From: Asterias rubens
Taxonomy: Eukaryota > Echinodermata > Asteroidea > Forcipulatida > Asteriidae
Direction: 5' to 3'
Assembly: GCF_902459465.1 (NCBI RefSeq)
Contig: NC_047081.1
Coordinates: forward strand, 9,887,883-9,951,882
DNA length: 64,000 bases
The notes beneath the pieces are model-generated. The model saw nothing but the letters and a program-made list of their open reading frames with translations. It was not told the DNA's origin and did no database searches. Of the stretch, positions 25,201 to 36,235 are shown piece by piece (position 1 is the stretch's first letter; each line of letters opens with the position of its first letter). The translations under genes were made by a program, and so were the position numbers.

Positions 25201-26298
25201 TCTGTACCTTCCGCCTGGGTAGTAGTTCAAAAGCAGGACAGTTCTTTTCAGAACTGAGAAGTATCTCGAACATCCGATAAATCTACTCCGCGGTAGTAAA
25301 ATAAAGAAAGACAGTGCTTTAAGAACAAACTCTACCGGATCAGTAGATACACACATGGTGTTACCGCAAACCAAACATATAAGTGTGTGAATAACACAGA
25401 AATGAACCTTTAGCACAGTAATACCTGGAAGAGACCAAGAAGGCCGATTTTGTAACACCTGGGCTGGGTGTGTCAGCTGGAAGTAGACCCTCGAGTCTCA
25501 GGCACGGCAGCTGTGGCAATCTGCATCAGATCGCATTGGTTGGGGGGGGGGGGGGGGCTCTACATCCCCCATCAATGACACAGAGCATGATGATAGTATT
25601 GTCTACGTTTCCATATTGAACAGTGAACTCATTAAAAACAAAAATGAGAACATTTAGACTATTCGATATATTTTAAGGAAAGCCAACTCTTTGATGTAGT
25701 CTAGTACTAAGGACACTGTTCTTGAGCCTTTCAAACTCCTCAAGCCTAAAAAATTTGTTTACTGGTGACCGCTACAATAAATAAAAATGGCAGAGGTATT
25801 TTTCCCAAACCTCATGGGATGCAAAAATTAATTATAGCCCTACATATGAGCTTTTTAGACCGATCCTGCTGATGTCTGCTGCGTCGTTGCAGGGTCGCGG
25901 AAGTACAATATTTTGTACTCAAAGACATTGAAAAATTGCTGTCTTTTAACTCGTGATGAGAATTAGGTGTCTTTCTCAAGGGTTAACACAATTTCCATAC
26001 TGTTGTTGCTTTCTCCAGAAGACGGTCAGAGCATACTGATCGAAATGTCGATTTGAAACTGTTCTTTTCAGAACCACCCCAACTCATTTAGAGATAGTCA
26101 TTACATGGTGTTACCGCAAACTTTTCCAAATTGTTGTTCTGCTTAACAGGGGTAGTGCTATCAGCAGTGAATGACCTCAGGGAGGGGAAGTCCCCCTTTC
26201 TGCTAGTGTTGGACGCTCGAGACTTCAAGGAGGTGGCAAGAGCAGAAATCAAGGCTGAGGTTCCGTTCGGTTTCCACGGCATGTACGTCTCCAACTAA
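17756..26298 (+). CDS. BCO2-like: Carotenoid cleavage oxygenase (BCO1/BCO2/RPE65 family), complete, 10 coding exons
   Basis: Exons: 17756-17984, 18740-18873, 19765-20034, 20615-20756, 21856-22029, 22786-23066, 23790-23892, 24254-24339, 24965-25076 and 26150-26298 (TAA). All introns are GT-AG. The sum is 1680 nt, a 559-aa protein, normal for the family once an N-terminal extension is allowed for. The family cleaves a polyene double bond of carotenoids with a non-haem Fe(II) held by four histidines. All four are visible: H226 (TAHPHMD), H285 (SYYHSF), H356 ([14 protein letters not shown]) and H553 (GFHGMY). Other hallmarks are [35 protein letters not shown] and [11 protein letters not shown]. 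The first 40 residues are rich in Ala/Arg/Lys with almost no acidic residues, compatible with a mitochondrial presequence as in BCO2. Substrate and cleavage position cannot be read from sequence, so BCO1 versus BCO2 is open. The start is the first in-frame ATG of the exon. Confidence 0.93.
18018..18191 (+). mobile_element. Hairpin element with 'TTTCCGTATGGCGCCACCAC' arms
   Basis: Arms are inverted (GGTGGTGGCGCCATACGGAA at the right) around AATGAGATATC motifs. A related copy is at 32404-32545. It starts 33 bp after the donor of oxygenase exon 1. Confidence 0.72.
18315..18697 (+). mobile_element. Complete copy of the ~380-bp inverted-repeat element, GTACACGTTTGG subfamily
   Basis: The ends are near-perfect inverted repeats: AAAGGGAAGGTACACGTTTG and its complement at the right end. 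The interior has the family block GTCAAAGACCAGTCTTCTCA and a central hairpin around CTAGAAGTCTTTTA. No coding capacity: a non-autonomous, MITE-like element, here in oxygenase intron 1. Confidence 0.75.
19237..19267 (+). repeat. (GA)n microsatellite
   Basis: About 14 GA units in oxygenase intron 2. Confidence 0.85.
20108..20456 (+). mobile_element. Long-hairpin element, copy in oxygenase intron 3
   Basis: TTAAAGGAAAATGTTGCCTT to AAGGCAACGTGTTCCTTTAA. The centre is GGGAGTCAAATTTTTGACTC. Same family as 49985-50332. Confidence 0.75.
20950..21184 (+). mobile_element. Palindromic 'CTGCTTACCG' family, copy in oxygenase intron 4
   Basis: Opens GGGCCCAATTTCATAGCTCT and closes AGAGCCATGCAATTGGGCCC, a terminal inverted repeat. 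It lies about 200 bp before the 118-bp decoy array. Confidence 0.7.
21384..21855 (+). repeat. Four 118-bp tandem decoy copies of the oxygenase exon-5 acceptor and 5' end
   Basis: The sequence after each CACAG, starting GTATGACAGAAGACCCA, begins at 21384, 21502, 21620, 21738 and 21856: five copies at an exact 118-bp spacing. Each decoy holds the intron 3' end, the AG and about 90 nt of exon 5, then changes at CTTCTCAAAGTG back into intron-like TTTCATTTTT. Only the fifth copy continues as the full exon (CTTCTCTATGACAG). The copies differ at only a few bases. 118 is not a multiple of 3, so using an early acceptor and reading on meets TAA (…CCCAACGAGTAA) in the next copy. Confidence 0.9.
22065..22310 (+). 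mobile_element. Palindromic 'CTGCTTACCG' family, copy in oxygenase intron 5
   Basis: GGGCCCAATTTCATGGCTTT opens and AGAGCCATGAAATTTGGCCC closes. It starts about 35 bp after the donor of exon 5. Confidence 0.7.
22366..22735 (+). mobile_element. Related element, distinct subfamily
   Basis: It shares AAAATAACAAACCTGTGAAA and the CAATCGGTCATCGGAG block with the main family. Its ends differ (AAAGCCATTGGACACTTTCG) and the middle has CCGCACGTTTCGGCG. It lies in oxygenase intron 5. Confidence 0.55.
23100..23475 (+). repeat. Large imperfect palindrome in oxygenase intron 6
   Basis: GTAGTTTTTGAGAAGTGAG matches CTCATTTCTCAAAAACTGC inverted; GGGTCTATGTACTTTTTTAG matches AAAAAGTACCCAAATCC. Probably a MITE; no other complete copy is seen here. 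Confidence 0.6.
25083..25330 (+). mobile_element. Repeat with 'GACGATGACTAGAGC' and 'CGCGGTAGTA' motifs
   Basis: TCCTGACGATGACTAGAGCA then CTAGTCGAAACGTTG, with ATCTACTCCGCGGTAGTA at the far end. Related copies: 41745-41910 (reverse) and 43152-43365; short pieces at 40795-40885 and 58993-59015. It begins 7 bp past the donor of oxygenase exon 9. Confidence 0.6.
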
Positions 26299-26749
26299 AG
26301 ACGAGAAATCCTTACTCCGGTTGTATTCAGGTTAAGAAATTACCAGGATCTAATTTCATAAAGCTGTTAAGCCGAAAATACTGTTGAGAAAATGTGTTTG
26401 CTAAGTAAGATATGAGTTGGATGCCAGTCGTAGCAATGACAACTGTATGGAATTCTGGCTGGTAACCAATTTTTGCTAAGCAAGATTTGTTTGTGCTTAG
26501 CAAGTTTTTGTGCTTACAGGTTTGATGAAATTTTGTCTAGGTTTTGTGCTACATTTAAGTTGCTCCGGTATTCAAATGATTAACATATTGTTATGTTGGT
26601 ATGGAACTCATTCGACCACAGGTACACTCGGGGTGTGTTGTTTCAGCTCCCCAAAACAACTGTTTGAAATCAAGTTTGTCAAAGTATAAATCATTTTGAA
26701 AGTTGTAAGAAACTATTATACACATATTGACTGTTAATGAGGTAAGTAG

Positions 26750-26900
26750 TGTACGTCTATTCCCTGAGGGACTTTGAGTGACCAGAAGAGGGACCTATTT
26801 CCCAAGGCCGAGGGAAATAGGCCCCTCTTCGCGCGGGAAATAGGCCCCTCTTCTGGTCACTCACAGGCCCGAGGGGGAATAGACGTACACAAGTTACCGA
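26750..26900 (+). mobile_element. Hairpin element with 'GTACGTCTATTCCC' ends
   Basis: GTGTACGTCTATTCCCTGAG to AGGGGGAATAGACGTACACA; inner arms GAGTGACCAGAAGAGGG / CCTCTTCTGGTCACTC. It lies about 450 bp after the oxygenase stop codon. Confidence 0.68.
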
Positions 26901-27116
26901 ATTATGCCAGTCAATATGTGTTTTATAACACAGCTCGGTCTTAAATGTCAAATAAGAACAGAAATCTGGAAAAGAAAGGAAGTTTTGTAGTGCTGTTCAC
27001 GGTTCATGTCAAGAGAGGGCGCTGTAACCGGGCACTGTTTCAGCCAACCAGAATACAGAAAAAACAAGAGGTGTGTTATAAAAATTAAAATAGTAAACTT
27101 GAGGTACAACCATTTG

Positions 27117-27265
27117 TGGATCTCTTTTGTGGGAGTGTTGCCTTATTGAAAAGAGCCGGTGTGGTCTTGACGTGTTGGACAGTATACTCTGCTGTAAACG
27201 TCGCAACTTCGAGACCACACCGGCTCTTCTCAGAGCCAACACTCCCACCAAAGAGATTTACACAT
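27117..27265 (+). mobile_element. Hairpin element with 'GAGCCGGTGTGGTCT' arms
   Basis: GTGGATCTCTTTTGTGGGAG to CACCAAAGAGATTTACACAT; arms AAGAGCCGGTGTGGTCT / AGACCACACCGGCTCTT. A half copy is at 44540-44600. Confidence 0.68.
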
Positions 27266-27603
27266 GGTTGTACCTGAAAGTTTGCTTTTCATTTATAGTT
27301 TCTTTCTATTAATCCACACCATGCAAAGCTTCAAACAATACTAATTTTGGAATTTCTTGATAATATTTTTAATGTGAAATTTAAACACATCTAAAAAATT
27401 TAATATGAAAAAAGATTCTATATTTTGTTTAAATGAGATTGTCACATATTCTTATTATTAAGATAAAACATATATTTATTTTGTAAATTTTTCTTTTTTT
27501 AACCTGACTTTGGTAGGGTCAAAACGTCTGGCCGTTTACTATTTTGTGCATTTACATCTGTTGGTTGGTAAGCAGTTTGCAAAAGCTAATTCTATTTTCT
27601 ACA

Positions 27604-27942
27604 TTGTTAAAGACACTGTTTGTCAATGACCAGTCTTATCACTTGCTGTAACTCAACATATGCATAAAATAACAAAACCTGTGAAAATCAGTCATCGAAG
27701 TAGCGAGATAATAATGAAAGAAAAAACTCCCCTGTCACCACGAAGTTGTGGGCTTTCAGATGCTTGATTGCGAGACCTCAAATTTGTGGAAAGTTACTTC
27801 TTTCTCAAAAACTATGCTACTTCAGAGGGAGCCGTCTCTCACAATGTTTTATACTATCAACAGCTCCCCTTTACTTGTAATCAAGAAAGGTGTTATGCTG
27901 GTAATTATTTTGAGTAATTACCAATAGTGTCCACTGCCTTTG
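27604..27942 (+). mobile_element. ~380-bp-family element, central hairpin lost
   Basis: The right end CCAATAGTGTCCACTGCCTT is intact; the left end is altered (TTAAAGACACTGTTTGTCAA). It lies 3' of the oxygenase gene, possibly in its 3'UTR. Confidence 0.68.
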
Positions 27943-28479
27943 TGTATGAGAATGTGAATAATGATTTTGAATAAATTCTGACCATAACTTTTTGATAATG
28001 ACTGCTTTTGTAAAGCGTCAGTCTTGTCATGAAGTTTTATTATTACATGGCTACATTTCATACAATTAAGATATCTCTGTCCAATGTGGAGAAAATTGTA
28101 GAGAATAATTATATTTCTAGTTAATTTTGTTTTCGATTTTTTTATTGTTACTAAATCTTTTAGAAAGGTTATTTATTGAAAGATATTTATAATAATGGTC
28201 TTGTATGAAACATCTTGATCAAGGTGTATACAAAATTGGTTACTCTAAGAATTGACTTTTGATTCCATTGTTCATAAAAGAAAGAATGATATACAAATTT
28301 TATATCTGCCAAAGGTTGACAATAGTAAATTAGAATTAAGTTAAACTTAAAAAAAAAGACTACTGGGTAAAAACAGTCATCTTTAAATGTATCAATTTAC
28401 TTGTTTAATTAAAGTACACAGAAAGATATATTATTATATAACGATTTTCTAAAATAAAGAAATTCTTGGAGCAAGTGAA

Positions 28480-28560
28480 GTTTTTGTGTGTTTGTTTGTT
28501 TGTTTGTTTGTTTGTTTGGTTGTTTTCTTTCTTTGGGGTGTTTGTTTGTGCTTATTTGTT
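28480..28560 (+). repeat. (TTTG)n microsatellite
   Basis: Repeated GTTTGTTTGTTTG between the oxygenase and the GC-rich inverted-repeat element. AATAAA at 28453-28458 just before it is one possible oxygenase transcript end. Confidence 0.7.
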
Positions 28561-28703
28561 CTTTACAGTTGTGGAGGAGGGGTGTTCTGTACCAAACAAT
28601 TTACCTGTGATTTGTTTTTAATTGGGATGGGGGAGCAATGATTCTGGGTGAAGGGAGTGGAACACTGGCCTTTGTCTGAATAGTAATAGTATCCAAACTT
28701 CTT

Positions 28704-28950
28704 GGGTGCGTTCGAATAGCTTCTCCGGGTCGACCCCGATCTGCCCCCAGTACGTTCGAATAGCTTTGACGTCATTCCAGGGGCTCACCGGGTCAGCCCC
28801 AACAAGTGCCCTGCTTGTAGAACGGGCCACTCGGGGCTGGTGCATGACGTCACCACGAGAGGGCGAGTGATCATTTGATTAGCTCTTTTCGGGGGCTCAC
28901 CCAAATGAGCACCGAGGGGTCGACACAGGGAAGCTATTCGAACGCACCCT
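28704..28950 (+). mobile_element. GC-rich element with 'GGGTGCGTTCGAATAGCTT' terminal inverted repeats
   Basis: GGTGCGTTCGAATAGCTTCT at the left, AAGCTATTCGAACGCACCC at the right, and GGGGCTCACC motifs inside. A relative at 30406-30650 has GGGTGCGTCCGATTAGCTTC ends. Confidence 0.7.
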
Positions 28951-29555
28951 ATTATGAACTAACATGATACACGAAATGCCTGCCAGAGCCTGGACAATGG
29001 TCACTGTTTTCCAACATCGAGTTTTAGTTTTGCAAATCAAAACTGATAATTTGTTAATTAATTGTTTTGAAATAAGTACATCAATGTTTTTGTGTACAGA
29101 CATCCCGTTGAATATGCGTTTATTATGTAACATTATGGGGCACCACCTGACTCCCATTTTGTGCAAGCATTGGTAAAGACCTTGAATTGGATAAAATGAG
29201 GCACCCAAACCAGACTTGATAACTGTCGTTTTTTAAAGAAAATTAATAACAATTTTAATGATTTAGCCTCGGACCGATCGAAAGTAAAGCGATCGAAAGT
29301 ACAGTTTGTAGTTGCAGCTACTGGCCCCAATTTCATAAAACTGTTTATCAGAAACTTCTGCTTAGCAATCAATTCTGCTTAGCAAAGTCCCTTGCTAACA
29401 ATAAATGGTTGTGGTAACCAGTCACAGCAATGGTAATGTATGCTAAGTGGCTGGAAACCTCTTTTTGCTAAGCAATGTTTTCCTCTCCTTAAGTTTATGC
29501 GCTTTGAGCACCTTATTTAAAAGGTGGATTTTGCGCAATTTAAAGTTTCTTTATT

Positions 29556-29938
29556 AAAGGCCTTTACACTATTGGTAAGTACTCAAAATAATTATTAGCA
29601 TTAAATCTGACTTGGTAACGAGTAATGGGGAGAGGTTGATAGCATAATACGTTGTGAGAAACGGCTCCCTCTGAAGTAACGTAGTTTTCGAGAAAGAATT
29701 GTCCACCAATTTGGTTTCGAGACCTCAAATTTAGAATTTGAGGTCGTCGAAATCAAGTATCTGAAAGCACACAACTTCGTGTGACCAGGGTGTTTTTCCT
29801 TTCATTGTTAACTCGCAACTTCGAGTCTTCGACGACCAAATTGAGCTAAAATTTTCACAGGTTTTTTATTTTGTGCATATGTTGAGATACACCAAGTGAG
29901 AAGACTGGTCTTTGACAATTACCAGTAGTATCCAACTG
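29556..29938 (-). mobile_element. ~380-bp-family element, reverse orientation
   Basis: The family block appears reversed (AAGACTGGTCTTTGACAATT near the right end), with left end AAAGGCCTTTACACTATTGG. Intergenic. Confidence 0.7.
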
Positions 29939-30405
29939 ACGAACTACGTCTATTCGCAGCAGAACAATAGTAAAGCAGAAGTTTTACGTCATGGCATGGT
30001 TTTATCCACTGAACTCATTGGGCCATCAGACCGGTGCCTGTTATCCGCCTTTCCAAAATGACCAACATCACCATCGACCAATCATACCACCGATATGGAA
30101 AGCTTACGTGTTTTATCCGGCGAGATAACAACTGTATCAAATTAAATCAATGGGGTCTTTAAGACCGATTGGTGCCAGTCCCCATTGGCCTCAATAGGGG
30201 CGTGGTTTGTGCTTAGTGACGTCATCGGTGCGCCCATTAAAATATTCCATATAAGACAGATTTAACCACGGGAAAAATTAGGTGTGAATCATATACGGCG
30301 GGACATTTTTCAAGATTTATGCTCGGACGTTTGGAGAATTTACACTGGTTTAGCGTTATTTTTATTTGGAGCTTGAGTAACTCGATGGGCCCAGGGAATT
30401 CCCCG

Positions 30406-30650
30406 TATTGGGTGCGTCCGATTAGCTTCCCTGGGTCTACCCCGCAGTGCTCACTCGGGTGAGCCCCTGACAAGAGCTAATCGAACGATCACTCACCCTC
30501 GCGTGGTGACGTCACGCACCTGGAGCCAGCCCCAATATTATGACCCACTCCACAAGCAGGGTGCTGACCCGGGTGAGCCCCTGCAATGACGTCACTATGA
30601 ACCCCCGGGGGCAGACAGACCGGGTCGACCCAGGAAAGCTAAACGAACGC
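30406..30650 (+). mobile_element. Second copy of the 'GGGTGCGTTCGA' element
   Basis: TTGGGTGCGTCCGATTAGCT to AAGCTAAACGAACGCACCA, with internal GGGTGAGCCCCTG repeats. More diverged than the copy at 28704. Confidence 0.65.
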
Positions 30651-32980
30651 ACCAATTAAATTGAGCAGAGGATTAAAGTTCAAGAGTCCATGAATAACTT
30701 CACCTTCTCTGTAAAAAGCTGTGAGACTTCTAAGTATTTTTCGTGTATTTTTTTTATTAATATTTAGCATTTTGCACGGTATGCCATTGAGTTTTAGTGG
30801 GGTTGACCATGGAAAATGTCTATTGACCCAAACAAGAAGAGCGCATTAAACAAACGGCTAAATATGGGTAGTTTTTTTTCCAGCAACCCCTTCCCCTAAG
30901 AACGTCTACCCCTATCCCGCCACACCCAAAACAGCAGGGCTTTACGTTTTTGCGGTCGCGCCAATAACTGTGTCTGTTGGGCTTGCCATTGGTTGATCGC
31001 TGGCCATTGACCGAAACAGTTATTGGTAACAGCTGCAAGCGCAACCCATTCATCATTTAGACCAATCACATTAGACAGTAAGAATAATGTGCAGTTGTAA
31101 CATCATCCCAAGAATCTAGTGCTCCTCATGGCTCTTCCCCACCCCTCTGCTGCACTGATCCGGTCCGTAGCTGTCGTCAAAAATACAAGTTGAGTGTGGT
31201 CAAAATGAGTTCAAGTTTCGTGGTTTTGCACTTCAGACTTTTTCATCTTCCTATTCCTGCCTCGTTTCCTCTAAAAAGAATGCTTGTACATTATTGATTA
31301 AAATTGGCCTAGCTGGAGAAAAACACCAGAATGGAGTAGGTGGGACAAGTTGTTGGAATAGCTGTTTTTCTGCATTTCAGCATAGCGACAACAGGCAGTA
31401 TAAAAGCCTGGTATGAACTGTTACATAAGTATTTAATCCCAAGTAAATGATTCGCACGCAAAACTATACAGGAACAATGGCGAAGCATTGATGCATACGG
31501 CAACCTGCATAACTGTTATTGGGGGTTTGTACGCTGTATGCAAATCAGGAGTTTATGTGGCGCTGCTTTCGAAGCACTGTGCGTGATTTACACCGCATGG
31601 CATTTAGTACTGGACTACCGCTGGAGCACCACGCATTAGAGACAGCACTTCTTGATATTTGGACACCGCTCTTTTGATGAACTGAACTTGTAACATTTGC
31701 CAATAAGCATACCCTTCTGCAATTCAGCTTCCATTTTGTCAGAAGGAAGTATCTTTTGGTGCATAAAACTGCAGAAAATGTGAACAAAATTCACTTTCGA
31801 GACCTTCTTTAGCAGGCCCTGTGGACAACTTCGGGTTGAGCTCCGACTTCGGTCAAATACACAGAAATTGCCTCTGTTGTACACCCCTGAACTTGAACTA
31901 TTGCATTGGTGATAGGGGCTTGTTGACTCTTAATAAATTGACTCTTAATGAAATTGACTTTGAGTAGGCGGTACCAGCTTGTGAACAGCTCCCCTATTCA
32001 GCAGAGGGAGAGACGCAGGTGTCTATGGATTGTGTGGTTTGTGTGTGCTGATTGTCTGTGGATCTGGAAGCAAGAGGACACCAATGGACCAAGGTAGGGG
32101 CAAATTGCTGTATCCGACCGACCACTTTTCAATTAAACCCCCGGAAAGATCATGCAGTTTGGCTAGAGTGTGGTCTAATTCCTCCATTCTCCCCTCTTCA
32201 TGTCACTTCACTAACTAGTGCCGAAAAAGGTACATTTTAGTGGGCACAAGACGCATCCGTTTGATTCAAAAAGTACCAATTGGATACAAAGAGTAACATT
32301 TTGGAAAAAAAAAAATTCACAATGGTGTTTTTGTTAAAAAAAAAAAAAAAACAAAGAGCAAAAATTGCAACTGGTAGCAATTCAAATGATTGCTGACCTT
32401 TTCCAGTTTGGAAAAGTTTCCGCATGGCGCCACAACTTTTTCATTTGATATGGAACAACATAGTATCTAATTTACCTTAATGAGATATCCCTTTTTGTAA
32501 AAATGAGTGAAAAGGTGGTGGTGCCATACGGAAAGTTATCCTTTTTGACAATCAAAATGAGATGCAAAATTTTACAAACAAATAAAATAAAAGGCGGTCG
32601 GATACCCCAAGTTTGTCTAAATGGAGACAAGACAAAGAGAACAAGAAAAAGAAGACTGCAAAAGGTAGACGGAGATCTAACCCGTTCTCTTGCAGAGTCC
32701 CTCCCCTGTTGTACACCCATACCCACTTCAAGATCTCACACAAACTTGTTGATGTTGTCCCTTACTAAGTTTCAATGGCATTTCACACTGTCTTGGGCTC
32801 TTTCTTGATTTGCATATTGGTCGAAGCCAATGATGGTTTTAAAGTTAGAAGACTAGTCCATCTGGAAATTTTCGGTGTTGAAACTTTAAGTCGTCAGTTG
32901 TCATTTTTAGATTAATTGTCATGATTATGTAAGTCTAACGTAATATTTATAAAGCACTTGTACCAAATACCACTTCAACT

Positions 32981-33939
32981 AGGGCCACTGATTTTCCGTT
33001 TCAGAAAAGTGCAAATTCCGTTTGGCAAAAACATGAATTCCGTTTCAGGCACAAAAAATTCCGTTTCATGTTTTTTTAATTAGATAAAAGGTTGTTTAAT
33101 ACCCAGGGACACACTTATAAAAATCAATTTGAGATAAGTTGCACTGTTGACTTCGTAAAATGTTAATTTGAACTGACAAATTTCAAAAAAATACTTTTTT
33201 TTTATAATTGTGGATTATTTTGTATACTGCTGTTCTAAAAAGGTTGCACTGTGACTGCAGTATCAATGCACATGATGTGATAGACTTGATTCCAAGTCTA
33301 AAACTGCAGTTGATTCTCTGCATCAGCCACATTGTAGGCTAATGACAGCAGTGTATCCACAAGAGGGCGCTGTTTCAGCATGATCAAAGACTTGGGAACA
33401 AGTCTATGGACGTGACCATTCTCCATCCACAAACAAAATGTCAGCCATTTTGTTTTCGCTTTGGCGACAGAATGTTGACAGTTTACGGTTTTATTTTAGA
33501 CCTTTCCGAGATGAAAAAACATTGTATGTGTTCTTATAGATCATAGGTAAGCTAGTTTGTGTATTATTGTTGGTAAAAGAGAGGGAGAAAATGCAATTTG
33601 GGTGAACAAAAAATGTTTAAAACGTGCCGCGAATAATGCCCTTCGCTTAACCATGTTAACAACGTGTGTACATCATGTGTGTAAACATTGAGAGTGGTGT
33701 GAAGTAGAACAGAATGATCCACGGTTACGATCTCGAACTTTTTAATGGTCTGATTTCTGATGCCTTTTTAGTTTAACAAAAAGAATCTTAATAAAGAATG
33801 CAATTTCAATAGTTTTGGCGTTAAGAAAAAAAAAAAAAAAAAAAAAAATCAAATTTTCTGAAATCCCGTTTTCCGTTTCAAAGGGCGGATTCCGCGAATT
33901 CCGTCCGTTTTCCGCGATCGCGGAAAATCAGTGGCCCTA
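32981..33939 (+). mobile_element. hAT-like non-autonomous transposon with target-site duplication
   Basis: The ends are AGGGCCACTGATTTTCCG and CGGAAAATCAGTGGCCCTA. TTCAACT flanks both sides (32974-32980 and 33940-33946). The ends carry repeated TTCCGTTTCA-like motifs. No transposase frame is visible. TAGGG-type ends and a short duplication of about 7-8 bp fit hAT elements; superfamily assignment is inference. Confidence 0.68.
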
Positions 33940-34199
33940 TTCAACTTAAATTTTGTAATCGTTAGTTGTCATTTTAAAATTAATTGTCTTGATTATGTAA
34001 TTCTATCGTAATGGTTGTATATCACTTGTACCAAATACCACTTCAACTTAAATATTGTAATCGTCAGTTGTCATTTTAAGATTACTTGTCATGACTATTG
34101 TAATTCTAACGTAATATTTGTAAATCACTTGATACCAAATACTACTTCAACTTCAATTTTGTAACGGCTTATATATTAGAATACATTTTTAAGAGTCAA

Positions 34200-34930
34200 A
34201 GCAAAAGTTTACATAATGGGGTTGGATTTCAAAATGTTCTCTTAAAACATTCAGTTGGTGGTCAATGTTTGATTGAGGAGTTTTAAATAAATAATTTAGA
34301 CTTACTAAATTCTTATTTAAACCTGATATCAAGCATTACATTAAATTCTGAATGTAGCTAACTTTAAATTGTAAAATAGCTAACTTGTTTTAAAACTGTT
34401 TTATGTAAAAGACAACAAAATGTCAAATACTGCTTGATCCTAGTTGTGTATAAGACCGCTGATTAGAGTAAAACACACACATTTTACTTAAAACAAAATT
34501 TCGACCGAGTGCGCGCTTTGTAGGCCTACTATAGGCACAAAAACCTATAGGTTCTTGTGTTCTGAAATAAACTAAAAAATAATCGCTTTCAAAGTCTTTC
34601 TGTCCAAAAGACTTAAATGCATTCATTTGATGACTAATGTTAGATTGAGGTGTATTAAATATATCATTTAGACAATAAATAAGTATTTAATCCCGATATC
34701 AGCATTACATCAAACTCTGAATGTAGCTCACTTTATATATAAGCATAAATTACACATCAAATCCCATACATTTTAATGTAGAAGACAGTATAAATACTTT
34801 TAAATGATGAGTGTCAAATACCACTTCAATCTAGTTTTGTAAAAGCGCCGTTTAGAGTTTCAAAAAAGGGGGAGTGGTGGATTTCTCTAAGAACAAAATT
34901 TCGGCCGAGTGCGCGCTTTGTACTCTGAGG
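34200..34930 (+). repeat. Tandem direct repeat, period about 400 bp
   Basis: CGAGTGCGCGCTTTGTA recurs near 34506 and 34904, and GAATGTAGCT…CTTTA, GATTGAGG and GCATTACAT recur in the same order. Shorter ~110-bp units with AATACCACTTCAACT lie just upstream (32885-32980, 33945-34050, 34055-34160). Confidence 0.6.
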
Positions 34931-35084
34931 AGACCAAAAAATAAAAAAGATGGTGAAAAAAAGGATATTCTTGAGTAGTGTACAACCTTATGAAAGATGG
35001 CATCATGAGTGGTATGTATGAGTGGTAAGATAGAGTTGGCCTAGAGATAAGACTAACCCCCCTTCATCCTTTCAAGCAGGTTCA

Positions 35085-35230
35085 GGAGGCAACGTGTGAG
35101 GTTTCTGATCTCCAGCAGACGATGTAGTCTTGGTGCAAGACGTTTCTCGTTTTGCTTTCACGCACAGCGCGACCAACGCGATGTGCATGAAAGGAAAACG
35201 AGAAACGTCTTGAACCAAGACTACAGATGA
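35085..35230 (+). mobile_element. Hairpin element with 'TAGTCTTGGTGCAAGACG' arms
   Basis: AAGACGTTTCTCGTTTTGC and its complement in AAAACGAGAAACGTCTT form long arms around a GCGCGACCAACGCG centre. Confidence 0.62.
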
Positions 35231-35731
35231 TGGCGAGTCTTCCTTGATGTCCTTGATGTGTGAGGTCAGCAGACGTCAAGGAATAGGTAAACGTATATGG
35301 GTAAATATGAAATGACCAACGTTTTATCTCAACAGCTCCCCTAATGAACTTTTAGCTTTGAAATAACCAACGTTTTGTCTCCACAGTTCCAAACGAACTT
35401 TTAGCTTTTCTATTGACATGCAACTTTCTTTTTGTCTTCAACAGATTGATATCTCCAGATGATGAGGCATAATCTACCAGTACATTAGCAGGACCAATAT
35501 TTGAGCAGGGAAAATAGCATTGCGGAGCTTGAATGAAGATGACACAGACCTTATCGCAAAATACTTGGTAGTACGCGCGCTGTAGGCGCTCAATGAGGCG
35601 CATGCTAGTCTAGCTAGCGCCCAAGTTTGATCGCTAGCTGGACCAGCATGCACCTCATTCAGCAGTTAGCGCTTGCGCAATGGGTATTTGCCAAAAGGTC
35701 TCTGTCTCCATTTGATGTATCTTATGCATGA

Positions 35732-35941
35732 CCTTGGCCCAATATTATAGAGATGCTAAGCACAAACAAATTTGCTTAGCATGACATTTCTTCCTTGATA
35801 AAAACAGGATTACCAACAAAATTTCCATTATTGCATTTTGCTCGTTACTGGTATTTAATGTTGGTAATCCTGTTTTTATCAAGGAAGAAATTTCATGCTA
35901 AGCAAGTTTCTGTGCTTAGCAGCTCTATGAAATTGGGCCCT
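35732..35941 (+). mobile_element. Hairpin element, 'GGCCCAAT…AAGCACA' family
   Basis: Arms TTTCTTCCTTGATAAAAACA / TGTTTTTATCAAGGAAGAAA and ends TGGCCCAATATTATAGAGAT / AGCTCTATGAAATTGGGCCC. Related copies: 26346-26545, 29322-29490, 36809-37057 and 59650-59860. Confidence 0.7.
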
Positions 35942-36119
35942 GAGGTGAGGTCTTGTTTTAGCTGCAGAGGCGACATCATAGGTCAAGTATCTGTGGTAAG
36001 GTTTTGTAAGCCTCACTTGGCTTCAGATGATTCAAAATGCTAACGTTCGAATTTTTTTTCTTTCAGATTATGGTTTCTTCTGATGAACTGGTCTAACAAC
36101 TGACACCTTCAGCCAAGGT

Positions 36120-36235
36120 GGTATACCCGTAGCCCAAACAATAGTGACAATACACTGGACTCCCTTGATGTGGAGGGAGTCCTCGAAGCAGAGGGGAGTT
36201 CAGTGTATTGTCACTAGTGATGGGGGTAGACTACC
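36120..36235 (+). mobile_element. Hairpin element with 'AGTGACAATACACTG' arms
   Basis: ATAGTGACAATACACTGGAC and TTCAGTGTATTGTCACTAG are the inverted arms; GACTCCCT/AGGGAGTC continue toward the centre. Confidence 0.6.

Larger units (their letters stand above)
26299..35076. other. Intergenic, repeat-rich; includes probable oxygenase 3'UTR
   Basis: Candidate AATAAA signals at 27970-27975 and 28453-28458 could end the oxygenase transcript. The rest holds the mobile elements listed separately, direct repeats and single-copy AT-rich DNA. Open frames here are short, lack family motifs and mostly lie inside repeats. No gene is supported. Confidence 0.6.
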
